From NCBI GenBank assembly GCA_028691285.1, contig JAQUZO010000003.1, positions 1 through 49,080 of the forward strand: a stretch of 49,080 nucleotides of DNA, written 5' to 3'. How positions within the stretch are numbered: position 1 is the first letter of the stretch; each line of letters starts with the position of its first letter. This stretch comes from Anaerovibrio sp. Its GTDB lineage: Bacteria > Bacillota > Negativicutes > Selenomonadales > Selenomonadaceae. Shown piece after piece: positions 24,046-33,732 of this stretch. The notes beneath the pieces were generated by a model. The model had not been told where the DNA came from and made no database searches. It saw nothing but the letters and a program-made list of their open reading frames with translations. Position numbers and translations under genes: made by a program.

Positions 24046-25665
24046 GTGCTGAAGGAGCTTTGGGGCCAGTCAGAGGGCAGTATGGATATATCCTCTGCCA
24101 GGCGTTTGAAGGAAATAATTGCCGTATTGCGGAAGAGGGAGCTTCTGCAGGGCGTGACGCCGGTCAAGGTGCGTCAGGTGCTGGAGGATTTGGGACCTAC
24201 CTTTGTCAAGCTGGGGCAGATTGTCAGCATGAGGCCGGATTTCCTCTCCAAGGAGTACAGAGAGGAGCTGACGAGGCTCCAGTCTGATGTTGCGCCCATG
24301 TCCTTTGAGACAGTGGAGGAAATCATCCAGCGTGAATACAATCAGAGCTGGAAGGAGATTTTTTCCTATATAGACCGGGAAGCCATGGGGTCTGCCTCCA
24401 TAGCGCAGGTACACAGAGCGGTGCTGAAAAATGGTGACAGGGTGGTCATCAAGGTACAGCGGCCGGGTATCTATGATGTGATGTCCAAGGATATTGCCCT
24501 CCTGAAGCAGGCGATTTCCCTTTTGAATATCGTCCATGATTCGGACGGCGTGGTGGATTTGGGCAGCATCATAGATGAAATATGGGAGGTTGCCAAGCAG
24601 GAGATAGATTTTCTGCTGGAGGCTGACCATATTGAGGAATTTGCCCATCTCAACAAGGATGATGAAAATATTGAGTATCCCCAGGTCAACAGGATGCTCA
24701 GCACGCCGCGGATACTGGTCATGGAGTGCATGGAGGGAATTCCGCTGGATGACAGTGAGGCACTGGCAGCCGAAGGCGTGGATATGGAACGCATCGGCAG
24801 GATACTTGCCATCAATTATGTCAAGCAGATCATAGAGGACGGTTTTTTTCATGCAGATCCTCATCCTGGCAATATCTGGGTCAGGGACGGCAAAATCCTC
24901 TGGCTGGATCTGGGCATGATGGGCAGACTGTCGGTCAAGGACAGGAACAGCTTCCGGCGGGTCATCATCGCGCTGGTTACCCGGGATGTTTATGAGATGA
25001 AGGAGGCCGTGCTGGCATTGGGGCTGCCCCGCGGCAAGGTCGACCATCTTCGCCTGTATGACGATGTGAGCATGCTGATGAACCAGTACGGGGATATGGA
25101 TTTTGAGCACTTGAAGACAGGTGAGCTGACCAGACAGATCCTGCATGTGCTGAAATCCAACAATATCGCCGTCCCTACCGGGTTCAGCATGTTTGGCAGA
25201 GGTGTGCTGATCATGGAAGGGGTCATGAAGCGCTGCTGTCCGCAGGTAAATCTGGCAGAGGTGTTTGCCCAGGGGCTGCGCATCAGCATGAAAAAGAATT
25301 TCAACTGGCTGTCAGAGCTGAACAAAATGAAGCGTGACGGCTATATGCTGATGAAAAAATCCGTGCAGCTGCCGGAGCAGATTTCTGATATATTGAAGAT
25401 GACCCTGAGCGGCCAGACCAAGGTGAATCTGGATTTGACCGGTTCCCAGGAGCCGCTCCAAAAGCTGGACAGGATGATCAACAAGATGATCATGGCGATT
25501 ATCAGCGCAGCGCTGCTGCTGGGGTCAAGTACCATCTGCACCACTCAGATGACCCCGAAGATTATGGAGATTCCGCTGCTGGGCGTTTTGGGCTATTTAG
25601 CGGCCATGGTGCTGTGCAGCAAGCTCTTATGGAGCATTATCAAGACTGACAGGAGGAAGAAGTGA
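24046..25665 (+). CDS. UbiB/ABC1/ADCK-family atypical kinase-like ATPase
   Basis: A 539-residue protein of the UbiB family, ATP-binding kinase-like proteins linked to ubiquinone and isoprenoid lipid metabolism. GTG 24046 is chosen because GGAGGTG lies at 24031. Family hallmarks are visible: FVKLGQ (KxGQ motif), GSASIAQVHRA (alanine-rich loop in place of the P loop), VVIKVQRPG (lysine), EIDFLLEADH (ExD motif), FFHADPHPGN and WLDLGMMG. Two C-terminal membrane helices span about 480-530. It is probably co-transcribed with map and aroH. No ubiquinone genes are nearby, so its lipid substrate is unknown. Confidence 0.92.
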   Translation: MLKELWGQSEGSMDISSARRLKEIIAVLRKRELLQGVTPVKVRQVLEDLGPTFVKLGQIVSMRPDFLSKEYREELTRLQSDVAPMSFETVEEIIQREYNQSWKEIFSYIDREAMGSASIAQVHRAVLKNGDRVVIKVQRPGIYDVMSKDIALLKQAISLLNIVHDSDGVVDLGSIIDEIWEVAKQEIDFLLEADHIEEFAHLNKDDENIEYPQVNRMLSTPRILVMECMEGIPLDDSEALAAEGVDMERIGRILAINYVKQIIEDGFFHADPHPGNIWVRDGKILWLDLGMMGRLSVKDRNSFRRVIIALVTRDVYEMKEAVLALGLPRGKVDHLRLYDDVSMLMNQYGDMDFEHLKTGELTRQILHVLKSNNIAVPTGFSMFGRGVLIMEGVMKRCCPQVNLAEVFAQGLRISMKKNFNWLSELNKMKRDGYMLMKKSVQLPEQISDILKMTLSGQTKVNLDLTGSQEPLQKLDRMINKMIMAIISAALLLGSSTICTTQMTPKIMEIPLLGVLGYLAAMVLCSKLLWSIIKTDRRKK

Positions 25666-25666
25666 C

Positions 25667-26026
25667 TTGCGAGGAATCAGAGGAGCCATTACAGTTGAAG
25701 AAAATACGAAAGAAGCAGTAGCCCATGCCACCCAGGAGGTAGTGACCGCCATGCTGGAAGCGAATGATGTCCGTACCGAGGATATTGGAGCGGCTATTTT
25801 TTCTGCTACTGACGATATTACGGCAGCTTTTCCTGCCAAGGGTGCCAGAGCACTGCCGGGCTTTGAGCTGGTGCCGCTTTTTGATGCACGCCAGATGGAT
25901 GTGGAGGGTGCACTGCCATATTGTATCCGCGTGCTTTTGTTGGTGGATACGGACAAAAGGCAGCATGAAATCAATCATATATTTTTAGGCAAGGCAAAAA
26001 ATCTGCGCCCCGATCTGGCAAAATGA
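25667..26026 (+). CDS. aroH: Monofunctional chorismate mutase, AroH type
   Basis: Converts chorismate to prephenate for phenylalanine and tyrosine synthesis. The 119-residue product starts at TTG 25667, 10 bases after AGGAGG, directly after the ubiB-like stop. It has the AroH-class landmarks RGIRGAITV (active-site Arg 5, equivalent to Arg 7 of the Bacillus enzyme), SATDDITAAFPAKGAR, and YCIRVLLLV (the second active-site Arg). By eye, the residue equivalent to catalytic Glu 78 of Bacillus AroH is Gln here (RQMDVEG). The usual tail LRPDLAK is present. Confidence 0.92.
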   Translation: MRGIRGAITVEENTKEAVAHATQEVVTAMLEANDVRTEDIGAAIFSATDDITAAFPAKGARALPGFELVPLFDARQMDVEGALPYCIRVLLLVDTDKRQHEINHIFLGKAKNLRPDLAK

Positions 26027-26035
26027 GAGCGCGGC

Positions 26036-26064
26036 TTGACAGGCTGTGAGCGCGCGGGTATGCT
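26036..26064 (+). promoter_or_regulatory. Promoter of ridA
   Basis: TTGACA (26036-26041), a 17-base spacer and TATGCT (26059-26064). The -35 is perfect and the -10 partial. It lies between two copies of GAGCGCG (26027-26033 and 26048-26054), the second inside the spacer. Confidence 0.6.
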
Positions 26065-26093
26065 GAATAGGAGAGTTCTTACAGGAGGTTTTT

Positions 26094-26474
26094 ATGAATA
26101 AGATTATTTCTACTGACAAGGGACCTGGAGCAATTGGCCCTTATTCACAGGCTGTGCAGACTGCTGGAGGAATGCTGTTTGTTTCCGGACAGATTCCGTT
26201 GGTTCCGGCAACCGGTGCCATGGTGGAGGGCGGCATTGAGGAGCAGGCTGTCCAGGTGCTGGACAATCTGCAGGGGATTGTTGAAGCTGCAGGCTATCAG
26301 CTGTCCGATGTGGTCAGGACTACTGTCTATTTGGCAGACATCAATGATTTTGGCACGGTGAATGAAATCTATGCCCGCTATTTTGTGGAAAACTGTCCTG
26401 CACGGGTATGTGTTGAGGTAAGCAAGCTGCCGAAGGGCGCTTTGGTCGAGATTGATGTTATTGCATCCAGGTGA
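26094..26474 (+). CDS. ridA: RidA-family enamine/imine deaminase
   Basis: RidA hydrolyses reactive 2-aminoacrylate and related enamines produced by PLP enzymes. The 126-residue protein has all the family marks: GPGAIGPYSQAV near the start, GGMLFVSGQIP, DVVRTTVYLADINDF, and CPARVCVEVSKLPKGALVEIDVIA, which contains the substrate-binding Arg and the terminal Glu. The length is typical. ATG 26094 follows CAGGAGG. It has its own promoter and sits 49 bases ahead of transketolase. Confidence 0.95.
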   Translation: MNKIISTDKGPGAIGPYSQAVQTAGGMLFVSGQIPLVPATGAMVEGGIEEQAVQVLDNLQGIVEAAGYQLSDVVRTTVYLADINDFGTVNEIYARYFVENCPARVCVEVSKLPKGALVEIDVIASR

Positions 26475-26503
26475 TTGATTCACCGCCGATGTCTTTCTAT
26501 ACG
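26475..26503 (+). promoter_or_regulatory. Possible promoter of transketolase
   Basis: TTGATT (26475-26480), a 17-base spacer and TATACG (26498-26503) lie just after the ridA stop and about 20 bases before the TTG start. It is a fair match. Confidence 0.4.
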
Positions 26504-26523
26504 ATAAAAGGAGTGTGTTAGTT

Positions 26524-28509
26524 TTGAGTAATGTTGAAAACACCAGCGTCAATGCTATCCGTATCTTGGCTGCTGAGATGATTCAGAAGGCAAAGTCCGG
26601 ACATCCGGGTCTGCCGATGGGCTGCGCGCCGATCGCCTACGAGCTGTGGGGCAGGCATCTGAGCCATAATCCTAAAAACCCAAAGTGGCTGAATCGTGAT
26701 CGCTTCATCCTGTCCGGCGGACATGGATCCGCTATGCTGTATTCCCTGCTGCACCTGTTCGGCTACGGGCTGACCATGGAGGACCTGATGGATTTCCGCC
26801 AGCTTGGCTCACTGACTCCTGGCCATCCTGAGTACGGCCACACGGTAGGCGTTGAGGCGACTACCGGCCCTCTGGGCGCAGGTATGGGTATGGCTGTGGG
26901 TATGGCTGTGGCAGAGGCGCATCTGGCGGAGAAGTTCAACAAGCCTGGATATCCTGTATATGACCATTATACCTTCGCTCTGGGCGGCGATGGCTGCATG
27001 ATGGAGGGCATTTCCTCCGAGGCATTTTCTCTGGCTGGCACCCTTGGCCTGTCCAAGCTGATTGTGATTTATGACAGCAACCGTATATCCATTGAAGGCA
27101 GCACTGATATAGCCTTTACAGAAAATGTCCAAAAGCGTATGGAGGCATTCGGCTTCCAGACGATTGATGTTGCTGACGGTACCAATCTGGCAGCTATTGG
27201 CAGGGCTATTGAGGAAGCAAAGGCAGATACTGTCCGTCCGTCCTTTATCACTGTCCATACGGAGATTGGTTATGGCTGTCCGGCAAAGCAGGGCAAGGCA
27301 AGTGCTCATGGTGAGCCGCTGGGCGAGGAGAATCTTCAGGCTGCCAAGAAAAATCTGGGCTGGACTGCCGAGCCGTTCACAGTACCTGAGGAGGTCTATG
27401 CTGATTATGCAGCCAAGGCTGCCCGGGGAGAAGAGGCTGAGGCAAAGTGGAATGCAATGTTTGCTGAGTGGCAGGCAAAATTCCCGGAAGCAGCAGCTCT
27501 GCATGATAAATTTTATGATAAAAAGGCGATTCAGGCGGTTATGGAGGACGAGAGCTTCTGGGCTGCCGGTGAAAAGCCGAATGCCAGCCGTGCTCTTTCC
27601 GGCAATATCATCAATAAAATCAAGGATATTGTGCCGAGCCTGATGGGCGGCAGCGCAGATCTGGCACCATCCAACAAGACCGAGATGAAGGGCGAGGGCT
27701 TCTTCAGCCGGGAGGACCGCAGCGGCCGCAATATGCACTTTGGTGTGCGTGAGCTGGCAATGGCTGCCATCGCCAACGGCATGGCACTGCATGGCGGTGT
27801 CACTCCTTATGTGGCTACCTTCTTCGTTTTCTCGGATTATGTAAAGCCTATGATGCGTCTGGCTGCTCTGATGGGGCTGCCTGTTACCTATGTGCTCACT
27901 CATGATTCCATCGGTGTAGGCGAGGACGGCCCTACCCATGAGCCAATCGAGCAGCTTGCAATGCTGCGTTCTCTGCCGAATCTGCAGGTCTTCCGTCCGG
28001 CTGATGCTGTGGAGACTGCTGCGGCATGGTACACTGCGCTGGCTGATACTACCTGCCCTACCGCCATGGCTCTGACCCGTCAGAACCTCGCCCTGATTCC
28101 TAGCAGCAGGGAGGGAGCACTGAAGGGCGGTTATGTAATCGCTGATTCCGTGAAGGAAATTCCGGACGGCATCATCATGGCTACCGGCTCAGAGGTGGGA
28201 ATTTCTCTGGAGGCCAAGGCAATCCTGGCTGAAGAGGGCAAGGATGTACGCGTTGTTTCCATGCCGTGCATGGAGCTTTTCGATCAGCAGCCTGCTGAGT
28301 ACAGAGAGGCAGTCCTGCCGAAGGCAGTGCGTGCCCGCGTGGCTGTTGAGGCAGCTTCAGATTTTGGCTGGGGCAAATACATCGGCCTTGATGGTGCTGC
28401 TGTATGCATGGAGGGCTTCGGCGCTTCTGCTCCTGCCGGCCTCCTATTTGAGAAGTTTGGCTTCACCAGGGAGAATGTGGCTGAGACGATGCGCAGACTG
28501 CTGAAGTAA
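26524..28509 (+). CDS. tkt: Transketolase
   Basis: Thiamine-diphosphate enzyme transferring two-carbon ketol units in the pentose phosphate pathway. The 661-residue protein starts at TTG 26524, 10 bases after AAAGGAG; the GTG at 26515 is too close to that site. Domains in order are the PP domain with GHPGLPMGCAP, GGHGSAM and the ThDP/metal motif GGDGCMMEG-to-DSN, the Pyr domain with HFGVRELAMAAIANG and catalytic Glu, HDSIGVGEDGPTHEP, and the C-terminal domain with ATGSEVG. Length and all signatures are normal. A hairpin terminator follows at 28547. Confidence 0.97.
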   Translation: MSNVENTSVNAIRILAAEMIQKAKSGHPGLPMGCAPIAYELWGRHLSHNPKNPKWLNRDRFILSGGHGSAMLYSLLHLFGYGLTMEDLMDFRQLGSLTPGHPEYGHTVGVEATTGPLGAGMGMAVGMAVAEAHLAEKFNKPGYPVYDHYTFALGGDGCMMEGISSEAFSLAGTLGLSKLIVIYDSNRISIEGSTDIAFTENVQKRMEAFGFQTIDVADGTNLAAIGRAIEEAKADTVRPSFITVHTEIGYGCPAKQGKASAHGEPLGEENLQAAKKNLGWTAEPFTVPEEVYADYAAKAARGEEAEAKWNAMFAEWQAKFPEAAALHDKFYDKKAIQAVMEDESFWAAGEKPNASRALSGNIINKIKDIVPSLMGGSADLAPSNKTEMKGEGFFSREDRSGRNMHFGVRELAMAAIANGMALHGGVTPYVATFFVFSDYVKPMMRLAALMGLPVTYVLTHDSIGVGEDGPTHEPIEQLAMLRSLPNLQVFRPADAVETAAAWYTALADTTCPTAMALTRQNLALIPSSREGALKGGYVIADSVKEIPDGIIMATGSEVGISLEAKAILAEEGKDVRVVSMPCMELFDQQPAEYREAVLPKAVRARVAVEAASDFGWGKYIGLDGAAVCMEGFGASAPAGLLFEKFGFTRENVAETMRRLLK

Positions 28510-28546
28510 GGCATTGCCTGCGGATTGTTTTTTCGCCTAGAGACTG

Positions 28547-28586
28547 CAAGGGCTTTCCGGTATATTTTGTACTGGAAGGCCTTTTC
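28547..28586 (+). terminator. Terminator after transketolase
   Basis: AAGGGCTTTCCGG and CTGGAAGGCCTT form a stem with one bulged G and two wobble pairs, followed by TTTCTTGT. It lies about 40 bases after the tkt stop. Confidence 0.6.
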
Positions 28587-28705
28587 TTGTGGGAAATATA
28601 AAAATGAGCATGTGTTGGGCATGTTTAGCTTTTATCGGCATAAAATTTTGATGACATTAGAAAAAAATATGATTTTTTTGGTGCGGAAAAAGGTTTACAT
28701 TTTTA

Positions 28706-28738
28706 GAGAAAATTTGCATTTTCTCAGGATTTTTTTTT
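28706..28738 (+). terminator. Second hairpin with long T tract before the str operon
   Basis: GAGAAAAT (28706-28713), loop TTGC and ATTTTCTC (28718-28725) are followed by AGGA and eight T. The stem is AT-rich and so of moderate strength; it may back up the first terminator. Confidence 0.45.
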
Positions 28739-28850
28739 ATTTGTAACAAAATATGCACAGGAGAAGAAAAGATGTGCACTGTGTGGGCACGGACAAGGTA
28801 CTGTGATACACCGGGAGGCGTGTGCAATACAAAACCTTGCGGTATATGGC

Positions 28851-28879
28851 TTGACAAAGGTTCTGAGGGGTGTTATTAT
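28851..28879 (+). promoter_or_regulatory. Promoter of the str operon
   Basis: TTGACA (28851-28856), a 17-base spacer and TATTAT (28874-28879) give a strong sigma-A promoter about 50 bases before the L7Ae-like start codon. It is the first promoter of the translation gene cluster. Confidence 0.8.
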
Positions 28880-28927
28880 ACTAATGCGCCTAAGATATGA
28901 GAATTTCCAGGCGAAGGAGTGAAATGT

Positions 28928-29173
28928 ATGACGCTGGAAAATTTAAAGAAGGCCCAGAGGGTTATCGGGATAAAACAGGTAACCAAGGCCATCAGCAAAG
29001 ACCAGGTGTCATGTGTTTTCCTGGGAGCGGATGCAGACGGAAGGGTCACAGAGCCCTTGAAGGATATCTGCATCGGCAGAGGAATACCGGTTGAAGCTGT
29101 TTACACCATGGGGGAGCTGGGCAAGACCTGCTCCATAGAGGTGGGAGCTGCTGCGGTAGCGGTTCTCAAATAA
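28928..29173 (+). CDS. L7Ae/YbxF-family ribosomal-associated RNA-binding protein
   Basis: An 81-residue protein of the bacterial L7Ae/L30e-like family (YbxF/RplGB), which binds kink-turn RNA. ATG 28928 is chosen for its 8-base spacing from GAAGGAG. Family marks include LKKAQRVIGIKQVTKAI, VSCVFLGADAD, ICIGRGIPVEAVYTMGELGKTCSIEVGAAAVAV. In Firmicutes it typically lies between rpoC and rpsL; here rpoB and rpoC are not upstream, and transketolase and the operon's own promoter are there instead. Confidence 0.92.
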   Translation: MTLENLKKAQRVIGIKQVTKAISKDQVSCVFLGADADGRVTEPLKDICIGRGIPVEAVYTMGELGKTCSIEVGAAAVAVLK

Positions 29174-29184
29174 GGCACCCGTTA

Positions 29185-29213
29185 AAAACCTGCCGGCACT
29201 GCCGGTGAGTTTT
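29185..29213 (+). promoter_or_regulatory. Hairpin between the L7Ae-like gene and rpsL
   Basis: Arms AAAAC-CTG-CCGGC and GCCGG-TGA-GTTTT enclose loop ACT, with a small internal loop, followed by AATAAAT. It could act as an attenuator, RNA-processing site or protein-binding site ahead of rpsL; the T tract is short. Confidence 0.4.
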
Positions 29214-29255
29214 AATAAATACTAAATACTCATTTTGAAGGAAGGAGGTGCATGT

Positions 29256-29636
29256 ATGCCTACAATCAACCAGTTAGTTCGCAAGAGCAGAGAGAGCATG
29301 CAGGAGAAATCCACAGCACCGGCATTAAAGAATTGCCCACAGAAACGCGGCGTTTGCACAAGAGTTTATACCACAACTCCTAAGAAGCCAAACTCCGCAC
29401 TCCGTAAGGTTGCCCGTGTTCGTTTGACTAATAGCATTGAAGTAACCGCATATATCCCTGGCATTGGCCATAATCTTCAGGAGCATAGCGTTGTTCTGAT
29501 CAGAGGCGGGCGTGTAAAGGATTTACCAGGTGTTCGTTATCACATCGTTCGTGGCTCTTTGGATACCGCAGGTGTTCAGGACCGCAAGCAGGGTAGATCC
29601 AAATACGGTGCTAAGCGCGCTAAGCAGAAAAAATAA
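29256..29636 (+). CDS. rpsL: Small ribosomal subunit protein uS12
   Basis: S12 lines the decoding centre of the 30S subunit. The 126-residue protein starts at ATG 29256 behind [20 protein letters not shown] and [13 protein letters not shown] are present with Lys 43 and Lys 88 intact, the positions at which streptomycin-resistance changes occur, so the allele is of the sensitive type. The lengthened C-terminal basic tail (GAKRAKQKK) is normal. First ribosomal protein gene of the str operon. Confidence 0.98.
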   Translation: MPTINQLVRKSRESMQEKSTAPALKNCPQKRGVCTRVYTTTPKKPNSALRKVARVRLTNSIEVTAYIPGIGHNLQEHSVVLIRGGRVKDLPGVRYHIVRGSLDTAGVQDRKQGRSKYGAKRAKQKK

Positions 29637-29679
29637 TTTCTGACTAAAGACTGAAAGATTATGGAAGGAGGCAAAATAG

Positions 29680-30150
<471 letters not shown>

Positions 30151-30181
30151 TATAGTTTGTGTAATTAAGGAGCGATAAATA

Positions 30182-32260
30182 GTGGCTAGAGAGTATTCTC
30201 TTGAAAAGACTCGTAACATCGGTATCATGGCGCACATTGATGCCGGTAAAACTACTACTACTGAGCGTATCCTCTTCTACACCGGTATCACTCACAAAAT
30301 TGGTGAGGTTCATGAGGGTGCTGCAACCATGGACTGGATGGCTCAGGAGCAGGAGCGTGGTATTACCATCACCTCCGCTGCAACCACCTGTCACTGGAAG
30401 GATCACCGCATCAACATTATTGATACCCCGGGTCACGTTGACTTTACTGTAGAGGTTGAGCGTTCTCTGAGAGTATTGGACGGTGCTGTGGCAGTTCTGA
30501 CTGCCCGCGGCGGCGTTGAGCCTCAGACTGAGACCGTATGGCGTCAGGCTGAGAAATATAGTGTACCGCGTATGGCTTATGTAAATAAGATGGATATTAC
30601 CGGTGCAGATTTCTATAATGTAATCAAGATGATGAAGGAGCGTCTGAACGCCAATGCAGTTGCAATCCAGCTGCCAATCGGTGCAGAGGATGATTTCCAG
30701 GGCATCATCGACCTCATCAAGATGGAAGCCATCGTGTATGAGGATGACCTCGGCAAGGTTGCTGATGAAGTAGCCATTCCTAAGGATATGAAGGATTTGG
30801 CTGAGGAATACCATGAGAAGATGCTGGAAGCAGTTGCTGAAACTGATGATGCACTTATGGAGAAATACCTGGGCGGCGAGGAGATCACTGAGGCAGAGCT
30901 GAAGGCTGCAATCCGCAAGGCTACTATTGCCTGCACCATGACTCCTGTTACCTGCGGTACTTCCTACAGGAACAAGGGCGTACAGCCTATGCTGGACGCT
31001 ATCGTAGACTTCATGCCTGCTCCTGTTGATATTCCGCCAATCAAGGGCACCAATCCTGACAGCGGTGAGGAAGACCATCGTCCATCCAGTGATGATGAGC
31101 CGTTCGCAGCACTGGCCTTCAAGATCATGGCTGACCCATTTGTTGGTAAGCTGGCGTTCTTCCGTGTGTACTCCGGTGTTCTTTCCTCCGGCTCTTATGT
31201 ATATAATTCTACAAAGGGCAAGAAGGAGCGCATTGGCCGTATTCTCCAGATGCATGCCAACAACCGTAAGGAGCTGGATGTTGTTTACAGCGGTGATATT
31301 GCTGCTGCTGTTGGTCTCAAGGATACCACCACAGGTGATACCCTCTGTGACGAGGCACATCCAATCATCCTGGAGTCCATGGAGTTTCCGGATCCGGTTA
31401 TTTCCGTAGCCGTAGAGCCAAAGACCAAGAATGACCAGGAAAAGATGGGCGTTGCCCTTCAGAAGCTGGCAGAAGAGGATCCAACTTTCCGCGTACGCAC
31501 TGACGAGGAGACTGGTCAGACCATCATCTCCGGTATGGGTGAGCTTCACCTGGAGATCATCGTTGACCGTATGCTCCGCGAGTTCAAGGTTGACTGTGCT
31601 GTAGGCAACCCTCAGGTTGCTTACCGTGAGACTATCCGCAAGGAAGTTGAGTGCGAAGGCAAGTTTGTCCGCCAGTCCGGTGGTCATGGTCAGTATGGCC
31701 ATTGTAAGCTGAGACTCATTCCGCAGGAGCCTGGTGAAGGCTTCAGCTTTGAGAACAAGGTTGTGGGCGGTGCAATTCCTAAGGAATTCATCAACCCTAT
31801 CGAAGCAGGTATCAAGCAGGCTATGGAAGGCGGTATTCTCGCCGGCTACCCTGTTGTTGATGTCAAGGCTGTCGTATTCGATGGTTCCTACCATGATGTT
31901 GACTCCTCTGAGGCTGCGTTCAAGGTTGCCGGTTCCATGGCATTCAAGAGCGGCGCACTCAAGGCTAACCCTGTTATCCTGGAGCCAATCGTAAAGGTAG
32001 AGGTTATCGTGCCTGAGGACTACATGGGCGATGTAATTGGCGATTTGAACTCCCGTCGCGGCCGTATCGAAGGTATGGAAGCCCGCAACGGCGCTCAGGT
32101 CATCAATGCGTTTGTTCCTCTCTCTGGAATGTTTGGTTATTCTACTGACCTGCGTTCCAAGACTCAGGGCCGCGGTAATTATTCCATGGAAGTTTCTCAT
32201 TATGAGGAAGTTCCAAAGAATATTGCAGATGGCATCATTTCTAAAAACAAAGGTGAATAA
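30182..32260 (+). CDS. fusA: Translation elongation factor G
   Basis: EF-G is the GTPase that drives ribosomal translocation. The 692-residue protein starts at GTG 30182. GTPase motifs are intact: AHIDAGKTT (P loop), [10 protein letters not shown] (switch I), DTPGHVDF (G3) and NKMD (G4). Domain II-V landmarks include [10 protein letters not shown] and [11 protein letters not shown]. Full length and unbroken. It lies between rpsG and tuf, 16 bases ahead of tuf. Confidence 0.98.
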   Translation: MAREYSLEKTRNIGIMAHIDAGKTTTTERILFYTGITHKIGEVHEGAATMDWMAQEQERGITITSAATTCHWKDHRINIIDTPGHVDFTVEVERSLRVLDGAVAVLTARGGVEPQTETVWRQAEKYSVPRMAYVNKMDITGADFYNVIKMMKERLNANAVAIQLPIGAEDDFQGIIDLIKMEAIVYEDDLGKVADEVAIPKDMKDLAEEYHEKMLEAVAETDDALMEKYLGGEEITEAELKAAIRKATIACTMTPVTCGTSYRNKGVQPMLDAIVDFMPAPVDIPPIKGTNPDSGEEDHRPSSDDEPFAALAFKIMADPFVGKLAFFRVYSGVLSSGSYVYNSTKGKKERIGRILQMHANNRKELDVVYSGDIAAAVGLKDTTTGDTLCDEAHPIILESMEFPDPVISVAVEPKTKNDQEKMGVALQKLAEEDPTFRVRTDEETGQTIISGMGELHLEIIVDRMLREFKVDCAVGNPQVAYRETIRKEVECEGKFVRQSGGHGQYGHCKLRLIPQEPGEGFSFENKVVGGAIPKEFINPIEAGIKQAMEGGILAGYPVVDVKAVVFDGSYHDVDSSEAAFKVAGSMAFKSGALKANPVILEPIVKVEVIVPEDYMGDVIGDLNSRRGRIEGMEARNGAQVINAFVPLSGMFGYSTDLRSKTQGRGNYSMEVSHYEEVPKNIADGIISKNKGE

Positions 32261-32276
32261 GGAGGAAATATTCTAA

Positions 32277-33464
32277 ATGGCAAAGCAGACATTTGAAAGA
32301 ACAAAACCACATGTAAACATTGGTACCATCGGTCACGTTGACCATGGTAAGACTACTCTGACTGCAGCAATCACCAAGGTTCTGTCCGAGAAGGGCATGG
32401 CTCAGTTCGAGGATTATGCAAACATCGATAAGGCTCCAGAGGAAAGAGAGCGCGGTATTACCATCAACACTGCTCATGTAGAGTATGAGACTGAGAACCG
32501 TCATTATGCTCATGTTGACTGCCCGGGCCATGCTGACTATGTAAAGAACATGATCACTGGTGCTGCACAGATGGATGGCGGTATCCTGGTAGTTTCCGCA
32601 GCTGATGGCCCTATGCCTCAGACTCGTGAGCACATCCTGCTGGCTCGTCAGGTAGGCGTTCCTGCTATGGTTGTATTCCTGAACAAGGTTGACCAGGTTG
32701 ATGATCCTGAGCTGCTTGAGCTGGTAGAGATGGAAGTTCGTGAGCTCCTCAGCTCCTATGACTTCCCAGGCGATGACATTCCTGTAATCGCTGGTTCCGC
32801 ACTGGGCGCTCTGAATGACGACCCTGAGCAGAAGGAGAACATCCTGAAGCTGATGGCTGCTGTTGACGAGTACATCCCAACTCCTACCCGTGATACTGAT
32901 CTCCCATTCCTGATGCCTGTAGAGGATGTATTCACCATTACCGGTCGTGGTACTGTTGCTACCGGACGTGTAGAGCGTGGTCAGCTGAACCTGAACGATA
33001 CTGTTGAGATCGTTGGTATTGCTGAGGAGACCAAGAGCACCGTTATCACCGGCATCGAGATGTTCCGCAAGCTGCTCCCTAGCGCGCAGGCAGGCGACAA
33101 CATCGGCGCATTGCTCCGTGGTATCGACCGCAAGGAGATTCAGCGTGGTCAGGTTCTGGCAAAGCCAGGTTCCATCAACCCGCACACCAAGTTCAAGGGT
33201 CAGGTTTATGTACTGACCAAGGAAGAAGGCGGCCGTCATACCCCATTCTTCAACAACTACCGTCCACAGTTCTACTTCCGTACTACTGATGTTACCGGTG
33301 TTGTTACCCTGCCAGAGGGCACTGAGATGGTTATGCCTGGCGATAATGTAGAGATGGCTGTAGAGCTCATCACTCCAATCGCTATCGAGGCTGGTCTGCG
33401 CTTCGCTATCCGCGAGGGTGGCCATACCGTTGGTGCTGGCCGTGTAACTGAGATTGATGGCTGA
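32277..33464 (+). CDS. tuf: Translation elongation factor Tu
   Basis: EF-Tu delivers aminoacyl-tRNA to the ribosome. The 395-residue protein carries [35 protein letters not shown] and NKVD in the GTPase domain, then the two beta-barrel domains with [13 protein letters not shown] and the C-terminal [16 protein letters not shown]. The sequence is intact and strongly conserved. AAGGAGGAAA precedes the ATG. A hairpin after the stop separates it from the S10 cluster. No second copy lies in the window. Confidence 0.98.
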   Translation: MAKQTFERTKPHVNIGTIGHVDHGKTTLTAAITKVLSEKGMAQFEDYANIDKAPEERERGITINTAHVEYETENRHYAHVDCPGHADYVKNMITGAAQMDGGILVVSAADGPMPQTREHILLARQVGVPAMVVFLNKVDQVDDPELLELVEMEVRELLSSYDFPGDDIPVIAGSALGALNDDPEQKENILKLMAAVDEYIPTPTRDTDLPFLMPVEDVFTITGRGTVATGRVERGQLNLNDTVEIVGIAEETKSTVITGIEMFRKLLPSAQAGDNIGALLRGIDRKEIQRGQVLAKPGSINPHTKFKGQVYVLTKEEGGRHTPFFNNYRPQFYFRTTDVTGVVTLPEGTEMVMPGDNVEMAVELITPIAIEAGLRFAIREGGHTVGAGRVTEIDG

Positions 33465-33506
33465 TACCTGATTTCAGGACACTAAAGTAAAATTATTTCC
33501 TTAATG

Positions 33507-33540
33507 TAAGGGCGGCTAAGTTAGTCGCCCTTATAATTAA
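33507..33540 (+). terminator. Hairpin terminator after tuf
   Basis: TAAGGGCGGCTA (33507-33518) and TAGTCGCCCTTA (33522-33533) form a 12-base stem with one G-T wobble and a 3-base loop, followed by TAATTAA. The stem is strong but the T tract is poor. Confidence 0.65.
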
Positions 33541-33559
33541 GGTTTAGGTACTATTTATA

Positions 33560-33589
33560 TTGACAAAAACATTATAGAAACGATATAAT
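33560..33589 (+). promoter_or_regulatory. Promoter of the S10-spc-alpha cluster
   Basis: TTGACA (33560-33565), an 18-base spacer and TATAAT (33584-33589), both perfect consensus. Transcription would begin near 33596 and give a leader of about 137 bases before rpsJ. Confidence 0.85.
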
Positions 33590-33595
33590 GAGAAG

Positions 33596-33732
33596 CGGTG
33601 TGCTTCTAAGTATAAGTACCCCTGATGCGATGACGTGGTAGATGGCTTGACACGATATACAAGGCGTGATTAAGGGAACTACTACGGAGAAATGTTTGGG
33701 CCTGGAGCCCGGACGAGAAGGAGGAAAATTAA
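33596..33732 (+). other. Leader of the S10 operon, unexplained
   Basis: About 137 bases between the promoter and rpsJ with no gene. It ends with a short hairpin (GGGC 33698-33701, GCCC 33707-33710) just before the ribosome site GAAGGAGG. This could be a site for feedback by a ribosomal protein, but I recognise no known leader motif. Confidence 0.4.

Larger units (their letters stand above)
28510..28850. other. Intergenic region after transketolase
   Basis: No gene is supported in this 341-base AT-rich stretch. It contains two hairpins with T tracts (28547-28586 and 28706-28738) and then unique sequence leading to the str operon promoter at 28851. The short open frames have no ribosome sites or familiar motifs. 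Confidence 0.6.
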
